From Altererythrobacter sp. (lineage in GTDB: Bacteria > Pseudomonadota > Alphaproteobacteria > Sphingomonadales > Sphingomonadaceae): a DNA stretch of 15,444 nucleotides. The stretch lies in the NCBI GenBank assembly GCA_024636575.1, contig JAGXGU010000023.1:1-15444 (forward strand). Reading direction: 5' to 3'. The position numbers were made by a program, and so were the translations under genes. Below the pieces are notes generated by a model. It had not been told where the DNA came from and ran no database searches. It saw nothing but the letters and a program-made list of their open reading frames with translations. Position 1 is the first letter of the stretch. Each line of letters starts with the position of its first letter. This document shows, piece by piece, positions 7,057 through 12,915 of the stretch.

Positions 7057-7086
7057 GCGGATACCAGATCGTGATTTGGCATCCGC
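7057..7086. promoter_or_regulatory. 30-bp near-perfect palindrome in the dnaQ-hpf gap
   Basis: GCGGAT (7057-7062) mirrors ATCCGC (7081-7086), and the interior CCA/TGG and ATC/GAT continue the symmetry. Of 15 mirrored pairs, 12 match by Watson-Crick pairing; the exceptions are position 3 from the inner end of the arm (A/C), a G/T and the central G/T. It lies 21 bases before the hpf start and just upstream of its Shine-Dalgarno. It could be an operator for a dimeric regulator or an mRNA hairpin controlling hpf; no U-tract follows, so a terminator is less likely. Confidence 0.5.
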
Positions 7087-7101
7087 ATGTTTACGACCTG
7101 G

Positions 7102-7791
7102 TTACTGCCCCCAAAGGGGCGATTTGATAAGCCCGAGAAATTCATGATGCCGGCTGAGTTCCTCCGCGCTGGCCGAATGGGGCCGCGCAGGTTGGCGATT
7201 TCTGGGCGTTGCCGCCGCGGATGGTATAGGTACGGCAGTCACCTGCTCGGCAATGTCGGCAGCCAGTTCCAGCCCGATCTGGCGGCCGCCGGTCAATTCG
7301 ACATAGACCTGCGCGAGCAATTCCGCGTCCAGCAATGCGCCGTGCTTGACCCGGTGACTGCGGTCGATTCCGTATCGGCTGCATAGCGCATCCAGCGACA
7401 ATTTCGCGCCGGGATGTTTCCTGCGCGCCAGGGCGACGGTATCGATCATCCTGCTGGTGCAAATAGGCTCCATCGAAATGATCGTGAGTTCCGTATTGAG
7501 GAACCCGAAATCGAAGCTTGCATTATGCGCCACCAGCGGGGCATCTTCAAGAAAATCCAGCAATTCCTGTGCCTTGGCCGCAAACAAGGGCTTGTCTGAC
7601 AGGAAGGCTGCAGACAGGCCATGGACCGCCTCTGCACCAGCAGGCATATCGCGTTCGGGATTGTAATAGGCGTGGTAAGTGTTTCCGGTCGGAACCTTGT
7701 TGATCATTTCGACGCAGCCGATTTCAACCATGCGATCTCCGCTTCTGGGGTCCAGACCGGTCGTTTCGGTATCGAAAATTACTTCACGCAT
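7102..7791 (-). CDS. dnaQ: DNA polymerase III epsilon subunit (3'-5' proofreading exonuclease)
   Basis: This 229-residue DEDDh exonuclease proofreads for the replicative polymerase core. The catalytic set is complete: Asp7 and Glu9 (IFDTETTGLDP), Asp94 (HNASFDFGFLN), His150 (HRVKHGALLD) and Asp155, with spacing close to that of E. coli epsilon. The segment after about residue 185 is low-complexity with the polymerase-binding tail LSRHHEFLGLIKSPLW at the end. The ATG at 7791 is chosen over an in-frame TTG at 7827 because it gives the standard MREVIFDTETTG beginning and because the TTG falls inside the -35 box of a candidate promoter. There is a 68-bp gap after coaE. Confidence 0.95.
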   Translation of the reverse strand: MREVIFDTETTGLDPRSGDRMVEIGCVEMINKVPTGNTYHAYYNPERDMPAGAEAVHGLSAAFLSDKPLFAAKAQELLDFLEDAPLVAHNASFDFGFLNTELTIISMEPICTSRMIDTVALARRKHPGAKLSLDALCSRYGIDRSHRVKHGALLDAELLAQVYVELTGGRQIGLELAADIAEQVTAVPIPSAAATPRNRQPARPHSASAEELSRHHEFLGLIKSPLWGQ

Positions 7792-7798
7792 CTGGAAT

Positions 7799-7827
7799 AA
7801 TATCGGCGCGCTTACGGCACTGTGCAA
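7799..7827 (-). promoter_or_regulatory. Candidate promoter giving leaderless dnaQ mRNA
   Basis: On the - strand, TTGCAC (7822-7827), a 17-bp spacer and GATATT (7799-7804) lead into ATTCCAG and then the ATG at 7791. The predicted start of transcription coincides with the start codon to within a base or two, and there is no Shine-Dalgarno sequence. The -35 matches 4 of 6 and the -10 matches 4 of 6 of the sigma70 consensus. Confidence 0.4.
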
Positions 7828-7859
7828 GTGTTCAATTTACTTAAATCGGCGGCATCGTG

Positions 7860-8468
7860 TCAGGCGCGGGATTGTTTGAGGGACTTGACCAGTTCACCAA
7901 CTGCCCGCCTGGTCGTGTCAAGGCTTCCCGAAGTATCGATCACGTAATCTGCACGGGCGCGTTTTTCCGCGTCCGGGACTTGCAGGGAAAGGATATGGGC
8001 GAATTTTTCCGGCGTCATGCCGGGACGCGAAAGCACCCGTTCGCGCTGAATTTCTGCCGGGGCGGACACGGTCACCACCCGATCGACCCGCGATTCGCCG
8101 CCTTTTTCAAACAGAAGCGGGATATCGAAGGCGATGATCGGCGCGCTGGCATGTTCGAGCAGAAATTCGGAGCGCATTTCCGCCACCGCCGGATGCACAA
8201 TGGCTTCCAGCCGCGCGAGCGCCTCGGGATCGCCGAAAACCAATCCCCCCAGTTTCACCCGGTCGACGCCGCCGGGTCCGGTCGATCCGGGAAATTCCGC
8301 TTCGATCGCATTCAGCAAAGCGCCGCCGGGCCCCTGCAGGATATGGACGGCGGCATCGGCATCGAACACCGGCACGCCTTCGTCCTCGAACATCCTGGCG
8401 ACGGTCGATTTGCCCATCCCGATGGAGCCGGTGAGGCCCAGGATCAAATGGTTTCCATGGCTGCTCAT
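7860..8468 (-). CDS. coaE: Dephospho-CoA kinase
   Basis: This 202-residue enzyme phosphorylates dephospho-CoA at the ribose 3'-OH, the last step of coenzyme A synthesis in the cytosol. The P-loop is GLTGSIGMGKST (residues 11-22) and the substrate-side DADAAVH motif is at about 36-42; the family block ARLEAIVHP and the lid-region LLFEKGGE segment are present. The length is normal. The start codon overlaps the aroE stop by ATGA, giving maf-aroE-coaE as a tightly coupled run, and aroE-coaE-dnaQ is a common alphaproteobacterial order. Confidence 0.95.
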   Translation of the reverse strand: MSSHGNHLILGLTGSIGMGKSTVARMFEDEGVPVFDADAAVHILQGPGGALLNAIEAEFPGSTGPGGVDRVKLGGLVFGDPEALARLEAIVHPAVAEMRSEFLLEHASAPIIAFDIPLLFEKGGESRVDRVVTVSAPAEIQRERVLSRPGMTPEKFAHILSLQVPDAEKRARADYVIDTSGSLDTTRRAVGELVKSLKQSRA

Positions 8469-9379
8469 CGGGTCAGTATCTCTCTCAGTTCGGCATCATG
8501 TTCCCGCGGTGGCTGCATTGCGAAAAACAGGCTGAAGGCCGCCGCGGCCTGGCCTATCAACATCGACAGTCCGTCCACGGTGCGAAACCCGGCCGCGCGG
8601 GCATCGGCCAGAAACGGCGTTTCCAGTGGATCGGTGACGATATCATAGGCGATGCTGCCAGGGGGGGCGTGGCTGAAATGGAACGGCAGAGGCGGCCTGC
8701 CGCGCATTCCCAGGGGGCTGGCATTGATCACCAGATCGCAGCAACCCTCTCGATCATCGAAGGCAAAATCGGTCGGATCGGCAAAATGGGCAAGCGAGAT
8801 GACATGATGGTCTTCGTGATGCGGGCTGCCGGGCGGGGCAAGTTCATCCAGCAGTGCCCGCGCCTTGGCCGGATCACGCGCGGCGAGCACGATCACCATG
8901 CCCCGTTCCACCAGCGAAGCGACAATTGCCCGCGCAGCGCCGCCAGCGCCCAGCACCCGGGCCATGCGGAACAAATGCGTTTTCGCCAATTCCTCCGCCA
9001 AGGGTTCAAGAAAACCTGCGGCATCGGTGTTATAGCCGCGTAAAGTCCCGTCCGGCTGCCGGACGACCGTGTTCACCGCGCCAATCTTTTTCGCTGCCGG
9101 ATCGAGGCTGTCCACCAAGGGAATGATCGCCTGTTTATGCGGCATGGTAACATTGCAGCCGCGCCAATGGGCATCCTGCCGCATCTGAGCAAGGTAAGCG
9201 GGCAGTTCATCCGGTCTGACCAATCTGGTGGAATATTCCGCTTCCAAACCCAGCTTCTGCAGCCAGAACCCGTGGATGGCGGGCGATTTTGACTGGGCAA
9301 TCGGATCTCCGATCACATGCGCATAAGGGGCCGGGGTGGGTGCCAGGCCGGGAGCGGGGGCGGGATCGTTGAAACTCAT
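8465..9379 (-). CDS. aroE: Shikimate dehydrogenase
   Basis: This 304-residue NADP-dependent enzyme reduces 3-dehydroshikimate to shikimate in aromatic amino acid synthesis. The shikimate-binding SKSP (residues 30-33), the catalytic Lys82 in NVTMPHKQ, Asn103 and Asp119 (AVNTVV, GYNTDAAGF) and the nucleotide-binding GAGGAAR (144-150) are all present, as are NASPLGM and the C-terminal DGLSMLIGQAAAAF. Compared with the usual ~270-280 residues it has about 16 extra N-terminal residues rich in Pro and Ala, and a His-rich insert near 187-193. The ATG overlaps the maf stop by ATGA and coaE starts inside its end. Confidence 0.95.
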   Translation of the reverse strand: MSFNDPAPAPGLAPTPAPYAHVIGDPIAQSKSPAIHGFWLQKLGLEAEYSTRLVRPDELPAYLAQMRQDAHWRGCNVTMPHKQAIIPLVDSLDPAAKKIGAVNTVVRQPDGTLRGYNTDAAGFLEPLAEELAKTHLFRMARVLGAGGAARAIVASLVERGMVIVLAARDPAKARALLDELAPPGSPHHEDHHVISLAHFADPTDFAFDDREGCCDLVINASPLGMRGRPPLPFHFSHAPPGSIAYDIVTDPLETPFLADARAAGFRTVDGLSMLIGQAAAAFSLFFAMQPPREHDAELREILTR

Positions 9380-9960
9380 GAGGGCAATTCACCCAGATCG
9401 CGCAAGGCACCCAATAAAGGCAATAAGGGCATTCCCAATATTGTAAATTGATCGCCTTCGATGGTTTCGAACAATTGCACGCCCATCGCCTCGATCCGGA
9501 ATACCCCGACACAGCCCGATACTTCGGGCCATTCCGCCTGAAGATAGGTCTCGATGAATTGGTCCGACAGAGGGCGCACTTTGAGCGATGCCATCGCTGC
9601 GTGCTGCCACAATATTTCATCGCCGCGGATGATCGCGGCCGCGCTGTGCAGATGCATGGTCTTGCCTGAAAAATACCGCAGATGCTGCACGGCGGCAGCG
9701 CGGTCTGCCGGCTTATCGAAGCGTTTGCCGCCGACCGACACCAGGGAATCGCTGCCAAGTACCAACCGGCCGTCATGGGCCGCTGCCAGCGCGGCAGCCT
9801 TGGCGCAGGCCAGTGCGAGTGCGATTTCGGCAGGCGATTTGCCTGCCTGGCCAGCTTCGACCGCGCGCTCGTCCAGATCGGCGGGTATCGCCTCATAGGC
9901 AATTCCGGCAGCATCGAGCATCGCCCGGCGCGACGCGCTTTTTGATGCAAGGATGATCAT
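9376..9960 (-). CDS. maf: Maf family nucleoside triphosphate pyrophosphatase (YceF-like)
   Basis: This 194-residue Maf/Ham1-fold enzyme hydrolyses non-canonical nucleotides (7-methyl-GTP for YceF-type members, dTTP/UTP for the other branch), preventing their incorporation. Visible landmarks are ILASKSASRRAMLDAAGI at the start, the catalytic Asp71 in LVLGSDSLV, the KPADRAAAVQHLRYFSGK helix and the C-terminal GVFRIEAMGVQLFETIEGDQF, with MPLLPLLGALRDLG as the final helix. The GSDS core and the ending resemble YceF more than YhdE, but substrate choice is inference. It starts 13 bp after the ppsR stop and overlaps aroE by ATGA. Confidence 0.93.
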   Translation of the reverse strand: MIILASKSASRRAMLDAAGIAYEAIPADLDERAVEAGQAGKSPAEIALALACAKAAALAAAHDGRLVLGSDSLVSVGGKRFDKPADRAAAVQHLRYFSGKTMHLHSAAAIIRGDEILWQHAAMASLKVRPLSDQFIETYLQAEWPEVSGCVGVFRIEAMGVQLFETIEGDQFTILGMPLLPLLGALRDLGELPS

Positions 9961-9973
9961 AGCGGTTCCGGCT

Positions 9974-10819
9974 TCATATCGGTTTCGGGCCTGTGCGCGG
10001 TGCAGTCTCCCGCTTGTCGCGCTCGTTGAACAGCTTGATCACCGCCGCGGCAGTTTCCTCGATCGACCGGCGGGTAACATCGATCACCGGCCAGCCATTG
10101 TCAGCGAACATCCGCCGGGCATACTGGACCTCGTCCCGCACCCGCCCACCATCGACATAGGATGTCTCGGTGGCTTCATTCAGGCTGAGCAGGCGGTTGC
10201 GGCGGATCTGGACCAGCCGTTCCGGCGCGGTTGTCAGGCCCACCACCAGCGGATGCCGCAACCCGAACAGGGCGGGGGGCGGGGGGCTTTCCACCACCAG
10301 CGGAATATTGGCGGTCTTATACCCGCGATTGGCCAGATAGATGCTGGTCGGCGTTTTCGAACAGCGCGAGACACCAACCAGTAGGATGTCCGCTTCTTCC
10401 CAATCCTCCCACCCGACCCCGTCATCATGCGCGATCGTGAAATGGATTGCATCGACCCGGTCGAAATAGGCCTCGTCCATGATATGCTGGCGGCCTGGGC
10501 GTCCATGCGCTTCCTGGCCCAACTGCATTTCCAGCGCCCCGGTCACTGCGTCAAGCGCCGGCACCGCGGGCAGGCCCAATTGGCGGCAATGTTCTTCCAG
10601 CCGGGCGCGGGTTTCCGGATTGACCAGGGTAAACAGCACCAGGCCGGGGTTTTCCGCCAGATCGGAAACAATCCGGTCGAGATGCTGACGCGAGCGGACC
10701 ATCGGCCAGAAATGGCGGACAACCTGGGCATCCTCGAACTGGGCCAGAGCGGCCTTGGCGACCATTTCCAGCGTTTCCCCGGTGGAATCGGAGACGAGAT
10801 GCAAGTGAAGTTGACTCAT
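9974..10819 (-). CDS. ppsR: Pyruvate, phosphate dikinase / PEP synthase regulatory protein (DUF299)
   Basis: This 281-residue bifunctional ADP-dependent kinase and Pi-dependent pyrophosphorylase switches PEP synthase or pyruvate phosphate dikinase off and on. The P-loop is GVSRCSKTPTS (residues 149-159); HLVSDSTGETLE opens the N-terminal domain and SYVDGGRVRDEVQYARRMFADNGWPVIDVT is the C-terminal region, in two blocks around the VRDE helix. The frame stays open to 11008, but the start at 10819 gives the standard MSQLHLHLVSD beginning and has an AGG about 8 bases upstream; the extra 63 codons would be translated origin DNA. It is the DUF299 homologue known as RP001 in Rickettsia, which flanks the Caulobacter origin opposite hemE. 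It heads the maf-aroE-coaE run. Confidence 0.94.
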   Translation of the reverse strand: MSQLHLHLVSDSTGETLEMVAKAALAQFEDAQVVRHFWPMVRSRQHLDRIVSDLAENPGLVLFTLVNPETRARLEEHCRQLGLPAVPALDAVTGALEMQLGQEAHGRPGRQHIMDEAYFDRVDAIHFTIAHDDGVGWEDWEEADILLVGVSRCSKTPTSIYLANRGYKTANIPLVVESPPPPALFGLRHPLVVGLTTAPERLVQIRRNRLLSLNEATETSYVDGGRVRDEVQYARRMFADNGWPVIDVTRRSIEETAAAVIKLFNERDKRETAPRTGPKPI

Positions 10820-10891
10820 ATCCGACCTGCTGCTGGTGGGGGTGACTGGCATGGTGCCTGGGGGAACAAAGTGCGTGTGGGCAACAATTGG

Positions 10892-10920
10892 TATAAACCA
10901 CGGGACAAAGCTGACGACAA
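10892..10920 (-). promoter_or_regulatory. Weak candidate promoter for ppsR-maf-aroE-coaE
   Basis: On the - strand, TTGTCG (10915-10920), a 17-bp spacer and TTTATA (10892-10897) would start transcription near 10885, directly against the DnaA-like 9-mer at 10876-10884. The match to the sigma70 consensus is modest (4 of 6 and 3 of 6). Confidence 0.3.
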
Positions 10921-11072
10921 GTTCAGCCTGCGATTCCATGCCCGCTAACGGGTCCACCCACCCGGGCTTATGATTGGGAAAACTCTGTTGCCCACACCCT
11001 GGGGACAATGGGGATAGCTATTGCTTGACGCGCAAACGCAGGGATTCGCAGATCAACACGGTGTGGCCAAAT

Positions 11073-11104
11073 GGGGACAAATCGGGCAGGGGCCATTTGT
11101 CCCC
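11073..11104. repeat. Perfect 10-bp inverted repeat inside the origin region
   Basis: GGGGACAAAT (11073-11082) and ATTTGTCCCC (11095-11104) are exact inverted copies separated by 12 bases. Each arm is part of a larger module in which TGTGG lies 5 or 6 bases outside GGGGACAAAT, so the whole block 11062-11114 is two facing copies of a two-box unit. GGGACAA also occurs at 10902-10908 and 11002-11008. Confidence 0.8.
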
Positions 11105-11175
11105 GAAATCCACAGGGCCAACAGACTCCTACATCCTTATATTAAATACTCTATTATTTTGATTGGACTCCCTCG

Positions 11176-12213
11176 ATGCCTGGTCTTTTGATCGACACCC
11201 TGCGCGGAACCCGCCCCAAGTCCGGGGGCCCGCAGGCACCCATGTGGCTGATGCGCCAGGCCGGACGCTATTTACCGGAATATCGTGCGTTGCGCGCCGA
11301 AAAGGGCGGTTTTCTCGATCTGGTCTATGATGCCGAAGCTGCTGCCGAGGTCACGATCCAGCCGATCCGCCGGTTCGGTTTTGACGGGGCGATCCTGTTT
11401 TCCGACATTCTGATTGTCCCGCACGCCATGGGGCAAAAGCTGGAATTCCTGGCTGGAGAAGGCCCCCGCCTTTCGCCCCGCCTGCTGGATGTCGCGCTGG
11501 AGGGGCTGGAAGCGGTGCCAGAGCGTCTCGAGGCGATTTACAAGACCGTGGCCAGGGTGAAGGCGCAATTGGGGCCGGAGACGACCTTGCTGGGCTTTGC
11601 CGGCAGCCCATGGACTGTGGCGACGTACATGGTGGCGGGCGAGGGCAGCCGTGACCAGCATGATACGCGGGCAATGGCTTATCGTGATCCATCCGCGTTC
11701 CAGGCCATCATCGATGCGATTGTATCGGTTACTGTCGAATATCTGGCCGGTCAGATCGAAGCGGGCGCGGAAGCGGTGCAATTGTTTGACAGCTGGGCAG
11801 GCAGTCTGGCCCCGGCAGAATTCGAACGATGGGTAATCGCTCCCAATGCCGCTATCACCAGCGCAGTGAAGGCGCGTTTTCCCGATGTGCCGATCATCGG
11901 TTTCCCCAAGGGTGCGGGCGAAAAATTGCCCGCCTATGCGCGGGAAACAGGGGTTGATGCAATGGGGATAGATGAAACCATCGACCCGGTGTGGGCCGCG
12001 CGCGAATTGCCTGCCGGAATGCCGGTACAGGGCAATATCGATCCGCTGCTGCTGCTGGCAGGGGGTGAGGTTCTCGACCGTCAGGCAGAATACATCCTGA
12101 AATGTTTCGCGGATCGGCCCCATATATTCAATCTGGGCCATGGTATCGGCCAGTTCACGCCTATCGCCCATGTCGAACAGCTGATCGCCACCGTACGCGG
12201 CTGGCGGGGTTGA
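11176..12213 (+). CDS. hemE: Uroporphyrinogen decarboxylase
   Basis: This 345-residue cytosolic enzyme removes four acetate carboxyls from uroporphyrinogen III to give coproporphyrinogen III in haem and chlorophyll synthesis. The signature MWLMRQAGRYLPEYR supplies Arg27 and Arg31, and the catalytic aspartate is Asp77 in GAILFSDILIVP. Other family blocks are GFAGSPWTVATYMV, VQLFDSWAGSL, IIGFPKGAG, VQGNIDPLLLL and HIFNLGHGIGQFTP. The length is standard. There is no clear Shine-Dalgarno before the ATG, and the AT-rich end of the candidate origin lies 11 bases upstream, so its transcription probably runs out of the origin, as known for Caulobacter hemE. hemJ follows. Confidence 0.96.
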   Translation: MPGLLIDTLRGTRPKSGGPQAPMWLMRQAGRYLPEYRALRAEKGGFLDLVYDAEAAAEVTIQPIRRFGFDGAILFSDILIVPHAMGQKLEFLAGEGPRLSPRLLDVALEGLEAVPERLEAIYKTVARVKAQLGPETTLLGFAGSPWTVATYMVAGEGSRDQHDTRAMAYRDPSAFQAIIDAIVSVTVEYLAGQIEAGAEAVQLFDSWAGSLAPAEFERWVIAPNAAITSAVKARFPDVPIIGFPKGAGEKLPAYARETGVDAMGIDETIDPVWAARELPAGMPVQGNIDPLLLLAGGEVLDRQAEYILKCFADRPHIFNLGHGIGQFTPIAHVEQLIATVRGWRG

Positions 12214-12263
12214 ATTTTCATTGAGGGGATGATTTTCATGTTTTCCTACCCTACCTTTCTCTC

Positions 12264-12707
12264 ATGCAGGATGTTCTTTCGATGATCTACCTCTGGCTCA
12301 AGGCAGGCCATATAATTTTCGTGATATTCTGGATGGCGGGGCTGTTCATGCTGCCGCGCTATTTCGTCTATCATCAAGAGGCAGAGGCCGGTTCGCCCGA
12401 AGAAGCGCGCTGGATCGACCGCGAGAACAAGCTACGTAAAATCATCCTGCTGCCCTCGATCATCCTTGTCTGGGTGTTGGGGATTTCCCTGCTCGGCACT
12501 GGTATGGTGGCATTGGGCGGGTGGTTTCACGCCAAATTGCTGCTGGTGCTGCTCTTGTCCGGGTATCACGGGTACTTATCCGGCTATGCGCGTAAACTGG
12601 CCCGCGGCGAACGGCCCTTGACCGGAAAGAAATTGCGGTTGCTCAACGAAGTACCCGGCATTGCGGCAGCAATCATTGTGGTACTGGTGATCGTGAAGCC
12701 GTTCTGA
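12264..12707 (+). CDS. hemJ: Protoporphyrinogen IX oxidase HemJ
   Basis: This 147-residue, four-helix inner-membrane protein of the HemJ/UPF0093 family oxidises protoporphyrinogen IX and replaces HemG/HemY in most Alphaproteobacteria. The conserved histidine is in LKAGHIIFVIFWMAGLFMLPR (shown in part: AGHII) and the FVYHQE that follows; the second key residue, a lysine, is in GGWFHAKLLLVLLL. Hydrophobic helices are near residues 10-30, 60-82, 88-106 and 128-146. The start at 12264 aligns with family N-termini but has no Shine-Dalgarno; the in-frame ATG at 12282 (141 residues) has AGGA 10 bases upstream and overlaps the stop of a tiny upstream frame. It lies 50 bp after hemE and belongs to the same pathway. 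Confidence 0.93.
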   Translation: MQDVLSMIYLWLKAGHIIFVIFWMAGLFMLPRYFVYHQEAEAGSPEEARWIDRENKLRKIILLPSIILVWVLGISLLGTGMVALGGWFHAKLLLVLLLSGYHGYLSGYARKLARGERPLTGKKLRLLNEVPGIAAAIIVVLVIVKPF

Positions 12708-12746
12708 TTGACCTGAATGATGCCAGCTCGATTGATATATGCCCGA

Positions 12747-12775
12747 TTGACGCAGGGCACGCAGCGGCGTATTTG
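12747..12775 (+). promoter_or_regulatory. Candidate sigma70 promoter for rho
   Basis: TTGACG (12747-12752), a 17-bp spacer and TATTTG (12770-12775) would start transcription near 12782 and give rho a leader of about 130 bases. The -35 matches 5 of 6, the -10 only 3 of 6; the same TATTTG appears in the candidate promoter of the cell-wall hydrolase. Confidence 0.4.
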
Positions 12776-12915
12776 AACATCCAATTCGGCTGAAGGTTCG
12801 ACATAATCGCAACCGGGTCTGCTTTCTCCAAGCCCAGATGACCTGCCGCCTATCTTAAAAATTCCCGGACTTCCGCATAGGGATATTCCGGGCCTATCTA
12901 TCGGATTTGATTTCC

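Larger units (their letters stand above)
10820..11175. other. Candidate chromosomal replication origin (oriC)
   Basis: This 356-bp gap between divergent ppsR and hemE contains no supported gene. It holds at least eight DnaA-box-like 9-mers related to TGTGGATAA/TTATCCACA: TGTGGGCAA 10876-10884, TTGCCCACA 10988-10996, TGGGGACAA 11000-11008, TGGGGATAG 11009-11017, TGTGGCCAA 11062-11070, TGGGGACAA 11072-11080, TTGTCCCCG 11097-11105 and AAATCCACA 11106-11114. Several are packed end to end in the same orientation. An AT-rich stretch at 11136-11165 (TTATATTAAATACT... TATTATTTTGAT) next to hemE would serve as the unwinding element. Four GANTC sites lie inside and one just beside. Position, gene orientation on both sides and conservation of the hemE/RP001 origin locus support the call. 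No box is a perfect consensus match. Confidence 0.75.

Noticed and set aside
10820..11008. A 63-residue N-terminal extension of PpsR
   Set aside because: The extension has no family resemblance, the family starts at MSQLHLHLVSD, and the extension would cover the DnaA-like boxes of the candidate origin.
11142..11156. A CtrA site (TTAA-N7-TTAA) in the origin
   Set aside because: Only the first half-site fits; after seven bases the sequence is ATTA. CtrA control of replication is also not established for Sphingomonadales.
11272..12171. A 299-codon open frame on the - strand across hemE
   Set aside because: It is antisense to hemE, whose motifs and length are normal; the product is rich in Arg, Gln and His without a recognisable fold.
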